In this document: positions 43,893 to 52,946 of the stretch, piece after piece | How positions within the stretch are numbered: the stretch's first letter is position 1 | Layout of the letters: each line of letters begins with the position of its first letter | Origin: Cupriavidus taiwanensis | GTDB lineage: Bacteria; Pseudomonadota; Gammaproteobacteria; Burkholderiales; Burkholderiaceae | Direction of reading: 5' to 3' | Length of the DNA: 64,000 nt | Assembly: GCF_900249755.1 (NCBI RefSeq) | Contig: NZ_LT976854.1 | Span: 1,588,927 to 1,652,926 of the forward strand | Notes under the pieces: generated by a model | Seen by the model: only the letters and a program-made list of their open reading frames with translations | Databases searched by the model: none | Told to the model about the DNA's origin: nothing | Position numbers and translations under genes: made by a program

Positions 43893-46800
43893 TTAGCTGC
43901 GAATGGAGAAGTCCACGCGGTTGGGCGCGCCCTTGTCCTTGACGCCGTCGGCGCTGAGCTTGGGCGCGGTCAGGAACAGCCGGCTCTCGGGCACCTTGCC
44001 TTCGCGCTCGAGCGCCTGCTTGACCACCAGCGCGCGCTGTTCCGCCAGGCGCTTGAGGTCGGCCTCGGTGACGGTGGCGTTGGCCATCAGCAGCTTTTCC
44101 ATCTCCTCGGGCGGCAGGGTCTTGGCAAAGCCGACGAAGTTGCGCGGCTTTTTCATCGAGGTGCGCTTGTAGACGTGCTCCAGGTACTTCGGGTACTCCG
44201 CCTTCGAGACCTTGACCTCGGCGCCCTGCTCGCCGGCCTCGTCGTCGCCGGCTTCGGCGCCGGCCTGCGCGTTGTCGCGCAGGTCGCGCCGCTTCTGCTC
44301 GGCGACGCGAGCATCCAGCCAGGCGCGGCGCGCGCCGGCCTCGTCGGTGGCGGGATCGATGCGGCCGCTGATTTCCAGCCGCAGCGAGGGCCGGTCATTG
44401 AGCGCCTGGCCGAGCTTCGCGATCTTGTCTTTCGCCGCCGGCGTCAGCGTGGCGGTGCCGGGCGCGAACTCGACGTAGCCCAGCTCCTCGCCGCTGCCGC
44501 CGAAGGCCGAGGCGATCAGCGAGAACGGCGACGTGATCGCCTTGGTCAGCAGGTTGACGATCACGCGCACGATCACGCCGCCAATGCTGAATTCCGGGTC
44601 CGATAGCGAGCCCGACACCGGCAGGTTCACGTCGATCACGCCATTGCGGTCCTTGAGCAGCGACACCGCCAGCAGCACCGGCAGCTTGGTCGCATCGGGG
44701 CTGTCGACGCGCTCGCCGAAGGTCAGCTGGTCCAGGAACAGGTGGTTGCGCGCATCGAGCTTGCCGTTTTCGATCTTGTAGGCCACGTCGACGGTCAGCT
44801 TGCCCTTGGTGATGGGGTAGCCCGCGTACTTGGCGGCGTAGGGCGTGAGCCGCGTCAGCTCGACGCCCGAGGCCTTCGCCGCAATATCGAGGAACAGCTG
44901 CTCGCCCAGCGGATTGAGCTTGCCGCTGATATTGACCGGCGCGTCGTCGTCGATGCGGCCGTCCAGCACCAGGTCGGCCGGCGTGGGATCGCCCGACGAC
45001 ACCTTGGACACCGAGCCCTTCATGCCGGTCAGGTTGGCGGTGTAGTTGGGCTTGACGAAGAAGTCCGAGAAATTGATGTTGCCGCGGTCGACCGAGACCC
45101 CGCCGATGCGGATCTGCGGCTTGGGCCCGCCCGGTTTCTGCTCGACCTGGGCCGTGCGCGTGTCGCCGGCCTGCACCGGTGCCGCGGCCGGGGCCGACGC
45201 GGGATTGGCCTGCGTCAGGCTGGTGGCCGGCGCCGCCTCGCCCTTCTCCGCGCCGCCGGCCAGCACGTCCTGCAGGTTCAGGCGGCCGTTGGCGTTCAGG
45301 ATCACGCGGGCGTAGAAGTCGGACAGCGCGATATTGCCCAGGCTCACGCGCATCGGCCCCTTGCTCTCGTCCATCGCAAAGTCGATGCCGGAGACCGCCA
45401 GCGCGCGCCAGCGCAGGAAGTCGTCGCCGCTGACGCGGTCCACCGTGCGCACATTGCCGGTCTGCACATTGCCGCTGAAATGCGCGGCGAGCGGCTTGCC
45501 GGTGGGCGCATCGACATTGAGCCTGCCCTTGACCGAGAGCGTGCCGCTGCGCAGCGCCGCGTTGAAGCGGTCAGCCAGGTAGGGCTGCAACGGGCTTACG
45601 TCGACCTGGCGCAGGTCCAGCTGCAGCCGGCTGGCCGGGACGGCAGGCAACACCGTGCCATCGATGCCGATCACGCCGCGGCGGCCCGATTCGGCATGCA
45701 GCTTGATCGGCACCGCCGCCGGCGTCAGCGGCCAGGCCACCGCGCCGGTGGTCAGGCCGATATTGCGGAACTGGTGGATCACCGGGCGGCCTCGGTTGGC
45801 CTGCGCCGGCTGGTAGTCCGCCAGGCGCGCGTTGCCGCGCTCCACTACCACCTTGCCGATATTGGCCTTCCAGCCACCGCCCGCGGCAGCGCCGTTGGCG
45901 CTGGCCGGCGCCGCGCGTCGCGGCGTGCCGCGCGCCTGCTGCGCGGATTCGCTCGCCCACAGCCGCGCCATCTCGATCAGCTCGCCGCGATGATCGCGCG
46001 TGGCGGCGATCTGCGGCTGCGCCAGCGTGACCTGGCTGGTGGCAAAGGTCTGTTTGGCGAGGTCGAACTGGATATCGTCCAGCACCAGCTTCTGCGCCTG
46101 CAGCAGCGGCAGTGCGGCACCTTCACGGTCGCCTGCGCGGTCGCGCATGCGTCGGCCGGCGCGCCCGGCCCGGTCCGCGGCGGGCGCATTGGCTGCATCG
46201 CCGCGCGGTGCGGCGGCCGGCATCACCACCGGGTCGCGCGTGGCGACGTACAGCGGCGCCAGCTCCAGCCGCGATTTTTCCAGCACGAACTGGAACTGCG
46301 GCGTGCCCCATGCCATGCGGTAATGCAGCTCCGCGTTGACTGCGGTGGTGCCGAACTGGCTGCGCAGCTCGCGCGGCCACCAGGCCGCAAACCCCTGCGG
46401 CCGCAAGCCGGTAGTTTCCAGCGTGCCGGCCATCGAGCCGTCGCGCAGCAGCAGGTCGCCGCTGTGGTGCAGGGTCTGGCCATCGGCCACGGTCAGCGTG
46501 GCCTCGACGCGCACGGGCTTGTCGCCGTCGGTGCCGGCAAAGCCCTTGACCTCGGCATCGAGCGGCCCGAGCGCAAGCTTGCCCGGGCCCGAGGGCGCCA
46601 GCGCGTCTTCGAATCCCACCCGGGCCTGCCTGATTGCGATGCGGTCGACCGCATAGCGCCACGGCACTTCCTTGGGCGCGGCCGTCGCCGGGGCGGCCGA
46701 TGCAGCCGACGCAGCCGACGCAGCAGCAGGCGCCGAGGCCGGCGCCGGTGCCGCCGCCACGCCATCGGTCGATCGGCTCACCGCCTGCGGCAGGAACGCC

Positions 46801-47846
46801 GTGGCCAGGTTCAGCGAGCCATCCGCGCGCCGCGCCGCCTCCACCGCCAGCCCGTCGATCTCGACGCTGCGCAGCTGCGCGCGGTGCGCCAGCGGCTCCA
46901 GCCTGGCGATATCGACCGCCAGCTTGCCGCTGCGGACGAGCGGCTGGCCGGCGCGCGTGCGCACGTCGGCATCGCGCAGCGCGGCGGTGCCCATCACCAC
47001 CATCTCCTGCGTGTCCTGCTGCTGGCGGAAGGCCACCGTCAGGCGCGTATCGAGCTTGCCGGCCTTGACCTCGGCATCGCGCAACGGCGGCGCGAACGCC
47101 ATCATCCGCGCCACCTCGAGCCCGTCCAGGTTGATATTGAGCCGGGTCTGGCGCGAATCGGCGAAAGGCAGCACCTCGCCGTCCAGCGCCAGCGGCGTGC
47201 CGTTGACCTGCGCGCTCAGCGTGGGCCGGGTCACGATCTCGACATCGTGCGGCAGGTTGGACAGGAACGGCAGTGTCAGCGTCAGGTTGTCGACGCGCAG
47301 CGTGGTATCGAGCAGCTTGTCGTCGTAGCGCAGGCTGCTGCCGGTCAACGCGATGTTGTTCACCGAGAAGCGTGCCGGCTTGGCATCGGCCGGCTTGGGC
47401 GGCAGCGCCGCAAACTTCTCCTGCACATCGGCGAAGCTCATGCGGCCATCGGCGCCGCGCACCACGTGCACGGCCAGGCGATCGACATGCAGGTTGTCCA
47501 CCACCGGCGCCAGGTGCCACAGCGAGGCCAGCGAGGTATTGGCCTGCGCTTCGCCCAGCGTCAGCGCCGGCGTCTTGCCGTCACGCTCGTAGATGGTCAG
47601 GTCGGTCAGCGTGGCCGCCAGTTCGAACGGACGCACATGCGCCTGCCCCAGTGTGACCTTGCGCCCGAGCGCCTCGGTCGCGTTCTTTTCGACCAGGTAC
47701 TTGATCAGCGGCGGCCCGCCGAAATACCCCGCCAGCCCGAACACCGCCAGCGCCGCCGCCACGCCGCCCGCAATGCGCACGGCCAGCCGGCCGCGCGGCG
47801 TGGCAGCCACCGTGGCGGCCGCCTGGATGGATTGCTTGAATGCCAT
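43893..47846 (-). CDS. Giant AsmA-like DUF748 envelope protein
   Basis: A 1317-residue protein. One N-terminal membrane helix (about 22-45, VRIAGGVAAALAVFGLAGYF) is followed by a long periplasmic region with repeated beta-rich AsmA/DUF748 units, for example TLGQAHVRPFELAATLTDLT near 67 and VSVDRGNINFSDFF near 925. The last 180 residues resemble an OmpA-like peptidoglycan-binding fold (FAPGTATLTPAAKDKIAKLG, LEISGRID) followed by Lys-rich helices. AsmA-like proteins are thought to help move lipids between the membranes or to assemble the outer membrane. It is one of the longest genes here and appears intact. Confidence 0.85.
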   Translation of the reverse strand: MAFKQSIQAAATVAATPRGRLAVRIAGGVAAALAVFGLAGYFGGPPLIKYLVEKNATEALGRKVTLGQAHVRPFELAATLTDLTIYERDGKTPALTLGEAQANTSLASLWHLAPVVDNLHVDRLAVHVVRGADGRMSFADVQEKFAALPPKPADAKPARFSVNNIALTGSSLRYDDKLLDTTLRVDNLTLTLPFLSNLPHDVEIVTRPTLSAQVNGTPLALDGEVLPFADSRQTRLNINLDGLEVARMMAFAPPLRDAEVKAGKLDTRLTVAFRQQQDTQEMVVMGTAALRDADVRTRAGQPLVRSGKLAVDIARLEPLAHRAQLRSVEIDGLAVEAARRADGSLNLATAFLPQAVSRSTDGVAAAPAPASAPAAASAASAASAAPATAAPKEVPWRYAVDRIAIRQARVGFEDALAPSGPGKLALGPLDAEVKGFAGTDGDKPVRVEATLTVADGQTLHHSGDLLLRDGSMAGTLETTGLRPQGFAAWWPRELRSQFGTTAVNAELHYRMAWGTPQFQFVLEKSRLELAPLYVATRDPVVMPAAAPRGDAANAPAADRAGRAGRRMRDRAGDREGAALPLLQAQKLVLDDIQFDLAKQTFATSQVTLAQPQIAATRDHRGELIEMARLWASESAQQARGTPRRAAPASANGAAAGGGWKANIGKVVVERGNARLADYQPAQANRGRPVIHQFRNIGLTTGAVAWPLTPAAVPIKLHAESGRRGVIGIDGTVLPAVPASRLQLDLRQVDVSPLQPYLADRFNAALRSGTLSVKGRLNVDAPTGKPLAAHFSGNVQTGNVRTVDRVSGDDFLRWRALAVSGIDFAMDESKGPMRVSLGNIALSDFYARVILNANGRLNLQDVLAGGAEKGEAAPATSLTQANPASAPAAAPVQAGDTRTAQVEQKPGGPKPQIRIGGVSVDRGNINFSDFFVKPNYTANLTGMKGSVSKVSSGDPTPADLVLDGRIDDDAPVNISGKLNPLGEQLFLDIAAKASGVELTRLTPYAAKYAGYPITKGKLTVDVAYKIENGKLDARNHLFLDQLTFGERVDSPDATKLPVLLAVSLLKDRNGVIDVNLPVSGSLSDPEFSIGGVIVRVIVNLLTKAITSPFSLIASAFGGSGEELGYVEFAPGTATLTPAAKDKIAKLGQALNDRPSLRLEISGRIDPATDEAGARRAWLDARVAEQKRRDLRDNAQAGAEAGDDEAGEQGAEVKVSKAEYPKYLEHVYKRTSMKKPRNFVGFAKTLPPEEMEKLLMANATVTEADLKRLAEQRALVVKQALEREGKVPESRLFLTAPKLSADGVKDKGAPNRVDFSIRS

Positions 47847-48159
47847 GACGTTCCAGAAATTCTGACCCCGCGCACCGGCGTTGCACGATTCTTTGTGCCC
47901 CGGATTTCACATTTTTCGACATTATGGCAACGCTTCCGGACAAAGCAAAGATATCGATTCCGGCCCCGGTTTTGACGGCTCAACGGCCGGTGGGCCGATC
48001 TGGTATCTTTACGGCCTTTGCGAAGCGTTCCGTCGCAAGCCTGTGGCTTACCCGCCGCGTCGTGCCTGCCTCTCCTGCGCTGTACCCTCCGGCCACACCC
48101 ATCACGTTATTCCGTGCTGCGCGCTTCGCATGCGTTCCTCTTCCATGCGAGTCCATTCC
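47847..48159. other. Divergent gap between DUF748 and MHS transporter genes
   Basis: About 313 bases with no supported gene. A plausible minus-strand promoter is listed separately. In-frame codons before 48160 could extend the transporter to ATGs at 48145 or 48130; no strong ribosome site decides. Confidence 0.5.
47921..47948 (-). promoter_or_regulatory. Possible sigma-70 promoter of the DUF748 gene
   Basis: On the minus strand TTGCTT (47943-47948), a 16-base spacer and CATAAT (47921-47926) lie about 75 bases before the start codon. Confidence 0.4.
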
Positions 48160-49470
48160 ATGTCTACCACCAGCAGTACCGCCGCGGGTGCCGGCACGCC
48201 GCGCGCCGGCGCGCGCGCGCTCACCGGCCAGGATTACAAGACCCTTTCCCTTGCCGCACTGGGCGGCGCGCTCGAATTCTACGACTTCATCATCTTCGTG
48301 TTCTTCGCGACGGTGATCGGCCAGCTGTTCTTCCCGCCGTCTGTGCCCGACTGGCTGCGCCAGCTGCAGACCTTCGGCATTTTCGCGGCCGGCTACCTGG
48401 CGCGGCCGCTGGGCGGCATCATCATGGCGCACTTCGGCGACCTGCTCGGCCGCAAGAAGATGTTCACGCTGTCGATCCTGCTGATGTCCGTGCCCACGCT
48501 GCTGATGGGCCTGATGCCGACCTACCAGTCGATCGGGCTGGCCGCGCCGGTGCTGCTGCTGGTGCTGCGCATCTTGCAAGGCGCGGCCGTGGGCGGCGAA
48601 GTGCCGGGCGCCTGGGTCTTCGTCTCCGAGCACGTGCCGGCGCGCCATGTCGGCTATGCCTGCGGCACGCTGACCGCGGGGCTGACCGCAGGCATCCTGC
48701 TCGGCTCGCTGGTGGCCACCGGCATCAACACGGTCTTCACCCCGGCCGAGCTGGCCGACTACGGCTGGCGCGTGCCCTTCCTGATCGGCGGCGTGTTCGG
48801 CATTGCCTCGATGTACCTGCGGCGCTGGCTGCATGAAACCCCGGTCTTTGCCGAACTGCAGCAGCGCAAGGCGCTGGCCGCGGAAATGCCGCTGAAGTCG
48901 GTGATGCGCGACCACGGCGGCAGCGTCGCGGTATCGATGCTGCTGACCTGGATGCTGTCGGCCGGCATCGTGGTGGTGATCCTGATGACCCCCACTTTCC
49001 TGCAGAAACTGTATGGCTTCGACGCACGCACCGCACTGGTCGCCAACAGCGTCGCCACGCTGTGCCTGACCGTCGGCTGCATCGTCTCGGGCGCGCTCGC
49101 CGACCGCATCGGCGCGCGCCGCACGCTGTTCTTCGGCGGCCTGCTGCTGGCGCTCTGCGCCTACGCGTTCTACACCACCATCTTCACCCGCCCCGACCTG
49201 CTGCTGCCGCTGTACGCGCTGGCGGGCTTCCTGGTCGGCACCATCGGCGCGGTGCCGTTCGTGCTGGTCAATGCGTTCCCGGCGCAGGTGCGGTTCTCGG
49301 GGCTATCGTTCTCGTACAACGTGTCCTATGCGATCTTCGGCGGATTGACGCCGATGGTGGTGACGCTGATGCTGAAGAACGATCCGCTGGCGCCGGCGCA
49401 TTACGTGGTGGCGCTGTGTGTGGTGGGGATGGGGACGGCGTTGTTTGTTAAGGATCGGACGAGGGGGTGA
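48160..49470 (+). CDS. MFS transporter, MHS family
   Basis: A 436-residue, 12-helix transporter. ALGGALEFYDFIIFVFFATVIG near residue 35 and AHFGDLLGRKKMFTLSI near 85 place it in the metabolite:H+ symporter family. It differs clearly from the other MHS protein in this window. The start is uncertain among ATGs at 48130, 48145 and 48160; I give the last, which adds a Ser/Thr/Ala-rich cytoplasmic start of about 20 residues. It stands alone and its substrate is unknown. Confidence 0.85.
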   Translation: MSTTSSTAAGAGTPRAGARALTGQDYKTLSLAALGGALEFYDFIIFVFFATVIGQLFFPPSVPDWLRQLQTFGIFAAGYLARPLGGIIMAHFGDLLGRKKMFTLSILLMSVPTLLMGLMPTYQSIGLAAPVLLLVLRILQGAAVGGEVPGAWVFVSEHVPARHVGYACGTLTAGLTAGILLGSLVATGINTVFTPAELADYGWRVPFLIGGVFGIASMYLRRWLHETPVFAELQQRKALAAEMPLKSVMRDHGGSVAVSMLLTWMLSAGIVVVILMTPTFLQKLYGFDARTALVANSVATLCLTVGCIVSGALADRIGARRTLFFGGLLLALCAYAFYTTIFTRPDLLLPLYALAGFLVGTIGAVPFVLVNAFPAQVRFSGLSFSYNVSYAIFGGLTPMVVTLMLKNDPLAPAHYVVALCVVGMGTALFVKDRTRG

Positions 49471-49652
49471 GGGGGCTGTCGCGGCAGGCGGAGAGAGGGC
49501 TGGGGCGCCTCTTTCGCGTATCTGCCGGCCAGAAGAAGATGCCGGCGACACCGCCTGTCGTGAACGGGGTCGTGCGGCTGATTGCGTAAATCGGCTGAGC
49601 GGCCCGGCGCAACAGATTCCCAACTGGCCCAACTGGCCCAACGGGCTATCCC

Positions 49653-50393
49653 TCAACGCCACGCCTGCGTGAACTCGCTGATCACCCTCTCCAGGTGGTT
49701 ACGCATTGCCGCCCGCGCCGCTGTCGCGTCGCGCGCCATCACCGCCGCGAAGATTCGCTGATGGTCTTCCTGCGATGCCTCGCGCAGCGCCGTGGTATGG
49801 AAGTGTTCCTCAATCTTGCCCCATAGCGGATCGCTGCGCCCGCTGTCCCACAGTGCGGTGACCATATGCAGCAGAACCCTGTTGCCGGTCGATTCGGCCA
49901 GGCACAGGTGGAACTGCCGGTCCGCCGCCTCGTTGGCCTGCTTGTCGTCCATGTGCTCGCGCATCAGGCTCAGGGCCGCGAACATGCGGTCGAGGTCGCC
50001 GTCCTTGCGCTCGCTGGCCGCCAGGCCGGCGATTTCTGATTCGATCAGCGCCCGGGCGCGCAGCGATTCTATCGGCCCCGGCCGCCAGGGCATCTCAAAC
50101 GGCTCGCGACCGGGCGCGGGCGCCTCTGCGCAGACGTAGATCCCGGAGCCGCCGCGCACTTCGACCAGCCCCTGCACCTCCAGCGCGATGATGGCCTCGC
50201 GCACCAGGGTACGACTGACGCTGAACCGCTCGGCCAGCGTGCGTTCGGACGGCAGCCGCATGCCTGCAGAGAACTCTCCGGATGCGATCAATCCCTGCAC
50301 CTGGCTGGCCAGGCTCAGGTACGAACGGTCGCTGGCCGCTGGCGGGTTATCGACTGACGGACGGGTTGCAAGATTGCTGGTGGAATGTGGCAT
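49653..50393 (-). CDS. FadR-subfamily GntR regulator, UxuR/ExuR-like
   Basis: A 246-residue protein with an N-terminal winged helix (about 28-95; LIASGEFSAGMRLPSERTLA, VSRTLVREAI) and a C-terminal FCD ligand-binding domain (about 105-240) with the metal-site His pattern (HLCLAE, EDHQRIF). It is divergent from a mannonate dehydratase gene. The gap holds three TGGT-N2-ACCA dyads, the site type known for FadR-group proteins such as UxuR. It probably represses the mannonate unit and responds to a hexuronate or its product; this is inferred. Confidence 0.88.
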   Translation of the reverse strand: MPHSTSNLATRPSVDNPPAASDRSYLSLASQVQGLIASGEFSAGMRLPSERTLAERFSVSRTLVREAIIALEVQGLVEVRGGSGIYVCAEAPAPGREPFEMPWRPGPIESLRARALIESEIAGLAASERKDGDLDRMFAALSLMREHMDDKQANEAADRQFHLCLAESTGNRVLLHMVTALWDSGRSDPLWGKIEEHFHTTALREASQEDHQRIFAAVMARDATAARAAMRNHLERVISEFTQAWR

Positions 50394-50481
50394 CGCAGGT
50401 AAGGCGGCGGCTGACCCATGTGATCACCGGTTGATCACTCGCCACGAGAAGACATGGCCGGGCAGTGCCTGATGCACACCA

Positions 50482-50554
50482 TGGTAAACCATGACGGCAA
50501 AATTGGGCAACCTGTTCATAATTGGTGAACCAGATAGTCCGATCCGGTACACCA
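50482..50554. promoter_or_regulatory. Three phased TGGT-N2-ACCA operators
   Basis: TGGTAAACCA (50482-50491), TGGTGAACCA (50523-50532) and CGGTACACCA (50545-50554) lie between the FadR-type regulator and uxuA. Their centres are 41 and 22 bases apart, about four and two helical turns, so bound dimers would lie on one face of the DNA. Confidence 0.72.
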
Positions 50555-50652
50555 ATGCCGCGTGGACTCCCGGCCAAAACGCGGCGGTCCGGGACGGATT
50601 ATTTTTCCGCCCTCTTCTGCCGCATCAGAGTCGCCCCAAGGAAGCCCCACCC

Positions 50653-51693
50653 ATGAAGATGTCGTTCCGCTGGTTTGGCCCGACCGACCCCATCCCCCTC
50701 GAATACATCCGGCAGATCCCGGGCATGACCCATATCGTCTCGGCCATCTACGACGAACCGGTCGGAGAGGTATGGCCGCTGGAAAAGATCCTGGCGCTCA
50801 AGTCCACCATCGAGGCGGCGGGGCTGCAGTTCAAGGTGGTGGAGTCGGTTCCGGTCCATGAGGACATCAAGCTCGGCAAGCCGACGCGCGAGCGGCTGAT
50901 CGCGAACTACCAGCAGAACATCAGGAATCTGGCCGCCGCGGGCATCGAGGTCATCTGCTACAACTTCATGCCGGTGTTCGACTGGACCCGTACGGAACTG
51001 GCAAAAAAGCTCGATGACGGCTCGACCTGCCTTGCCTTCAGCACCCGCGAGGTCGAACGGGTCGACGTCAGCCAGGGTATCGCCCTGCCCGGCTGGGATT
51101 CGAGCTACGCGCCAGCAGAACTGCAGTCGCTGCTGGCCGAATACCGTGGCATCGACGAAGGCAGGCTCTGGGAGCACCTGGAGCATTTCCTGCGCGCGAT
51201 CATTCCGGTGGCCCAGGCGTGCGGCATCAAGATGGCCATTCATCCGGACGATCCGCCGCGCCCCATCTTCGGACTGCCGCGCATCGTCAAGAACCGCGAC
51301 GACCTGGCGCGCATCCTGGGGATCGTCGACACGCCGGCAAACGGCCTGACGCTGTGCTCCGGCTCGCTTGGCGCCGGCCCGCAGAACAACGTCGAGGCAC
51401 TGGTGCGCGAGTTCGGCGGCATGGGACGCATCCATTTCGCCCATATCCGCAACGTCAAGATCACGCCGGAAGGCGATTTCGAGGAAACCGCCCACCTGTC
51501 GAGTTGCGGATCACTGGATATTGCCGCGATCGTCAAGGCGTACCACGACGTCGGCTTCCAGGGCTATTACCGCCCCGACCACGGCCGCATGATCTGGGGC
51601 GAGACGGGCAAGCCGGGATACGGCCTCTATGACCGGGCCCTCGGCGCGGTCTATATCAACGGGATGTGGGAAGCGATGGAAAAGACGGCCTGA
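50653..51693 (+). CDS. uxuA: Mannonate dehydratase
   Basis: A 346-residue TIM-barrel enzyme of the UxuA family: [20 protein letters not shown] at the start, [15 protein letters not shown] near residue 100, [19 protein letters not shown] near 195, LCSGSLGA near 235, HFAHIRNVK near 260 and [13 protein letters not shown] near 305. It converts D-mannonate to 2-keto-3-deoxygluconate in glucuronate breakdown. The ATG at 50653 has AAGGAAG upstream; the longer frame start is rejected. A Bug receptor follows 46 bases later, so uptake and breakdown may be coupled. Confidence 0.92.
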   Translation: MKMSFRWFGPTDPIPLEYIRQIPGMTHIVSAIYDEPVGEVWPLEKILALKSTIEAAGLQFKVVESVPVHEDIKLGKPTRERLIANYQQNIRNLAAAGIEVICYNFMPVFDWTRTELAKKLDDGSTCLAFSTREVERVDVSQGIALPGWDSSYAPAELQSLLAEYRGIDEGRLWEHLEHFLRAIIPVAQACGIKMAIHPDDPPRPIFGLPRIVKNRDDLARILGIVDTPANGLTLCSGSLGAGPQNNVEALVREFGGMGRIHFAHIRNVKITPEGDFEETAHLSSCGSLDIAAIVKAYHDVGFQGYYRPDHGRMIWGETGKPGYGLYDRALGAVYINGMWEAMEKTA

Positions 51694-51739
51694 AGCGCCT
51701 TGGGCTGCGGTCCATTCAAAACATAATCGGAGACCTGTC

Positions 51740-52759
51740 ATGACAATCACCAAGAAATCGCCCGTCAATTCGCGCCGTTCCGCATTGATCCTGAGCGTCG
51801 CCGCGCTCGGCCTTGGCGCGCTGGCGACGACGGCCGCGTGGGCGCAGACCACCTGGCCAACCAAGCCGGTGACACTGCTGGTCGGCTTTCCGCCCGGTGG
51901 CCAGACCGACTTCGCGGGACGTGCGCTGCTTAACGGCTTGCAGAGTTCGCTCGGCCAGTCGTTTGTCATCGACAACAAGGCCGGCGTGAACGGCAATATC
52001 GCCTCCATTGAGGTCATGCGCGCGGCGCCCGACGGGAACAAGCTGCTGGTAGGCAACGGCTCGATGACGATCATGCCGCATGTCTACACCAAGCTTGGCA
52101 TCGTCGATCCGCAGAAGCTGACGCCCATAGGCGTGATGCTGCAGTCGCCGCTGGTCCTGGTCGTGCCCGCCAGTTCGCCCATCAAGACTTACGCGCAGTT
52201 CGTCGAAGAGGTCAAGGCGCGCGACAAGTCGGGCAAGACCGTCGACTATGGCTCGGGCGGTACCGGCGCATTGCCGCATGTCACGATGGAACTGCTGCGC
52301 GAGCGCATGGGCGGCCCCAGGATGAACCATGTGCCCTACAAAGGCAGCAGCCCGGCTATGGTCGACCTGATGGCCGGACGCCTGGATGCGATGTTCGATG
52401 CCACGTCGGTCGTCGCGCCGTTCATCAAGTCGGGCCAGTTGCGGCCGCTGATGGTCACGGGACCCAAGCGCGTGGCAATGATCCCGGACGTGCCAACCGC
52501 CACCGAGAGCGGCATCAAGGACTTCACCATCATCTCGTTCATCGGCCTGTACGGACCGCCGGGCCTGGGCCCTGAAATCGTCAGGAAAGCCAACGGTGCA
52601 TTGAATACGGCGCTGAAGGACCCGGCCGTCGTCAAGAGCATCGTCGACCGCGGCGACGAGCCCGGCGGCGGCACGCCCGAGCAGCTCGCAACGCTGACCC
52701 GCACCCATTACAAGATGTGGGGCGAGGTGGTGAAGGCGAACAACATCACGGCTGATTGA
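51740..52759 (+). CDS. Bug/TctC-family periplasmic receptor
   Basis: A 339-residue secreted solute receptor: twin-Arg-bearing signal (NSRRSALILSVAALGLGAL, cleavage near residue 36 after AWA), then WPTKPVTLLVGFPPGGQTDFAGR, the hallmark start of Bug proteins, and VPYKGSSPAMVDLMAGRLDAMFD near 205. It binds a carboxylate ligand for a tripartite tricarboxylate transporter. It follows uxuA in the same unit; a sugar acid such as glucuronate or mannonate is a reasonable but unproven ligand. No membrane subunits adjoin; the tctBA pair at 25.6-27.6 kb lacks a receptor. Confidence 0.9.
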   Translation: MTITKKSPVNSRRSALILSVAALGLGALATTAAWAQTTWPTKPVTLLVGFPPGGQTDFAGRALLNGLQSSLGQSFVIDNKAGVNGNIASIEVMRAAPDGNKLLVGNGSMTIMPHVYTKLGIVDPQKLTPIGVMLQSPLVLVVPASSPIKTYAQFVEEVKARDKSGKTVDYGSGGTGALPHVTMELLRERMGGPRMNHVPYKGSSPAMVDLMAGRLDAMFDATSVVAPFIKSGQLRPLMVTGPKRVAMIPDVPTATESGIKDFTIISFIGLYGPPGLGPEIVRKANGALNTALKDPAVVKSIVDRGDEPGGGTPEQLATLTRTHYKMWGEVVKANNITAD

Positions 52760-52766
52760 GGTCGCG

Positions 52767-52920
52767 CAGGCCGGTTAATGCCGGCCTGTCGCCAGGCCAA
52801 GTTCGGAAACGGCAAGCTGGCAAATCGCATGGCGTTGTTCGTCAAGAAGCGGTCGCGTGGCAAATGCCGCCTCCGATGCAAGCAGACAGCCAAAGAGAGG
52901 GCTGGCGCCCTCCCTTCTTG
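52767..52920 (+). terminator. Two hairpins after the Bug gene
   Basis: CAGGCCGG/CCGGCCTG (52767-52774, 52781-52788) lacks a T tract. About 110 bases on, GAGGGC/GCCCTC (52897-52902, 52907-52912) with a TGGC loop is followed by CCCTTCTTGTTT and is the likelier terminator. Confidence 0.55.
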
Positions 52921-52946
52921 TTTATGCGCAGGCGCTCTGGCGCCGC

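Noticed and set aside
44742-47975. Plus-strand frame of 1077 codons opposite the DUF748 gene
   Set aside because: Its composition is that of an antisense shadow, rich in Arg, Gln, His and Val without domains; the DUF748 frame has clear family motifs.
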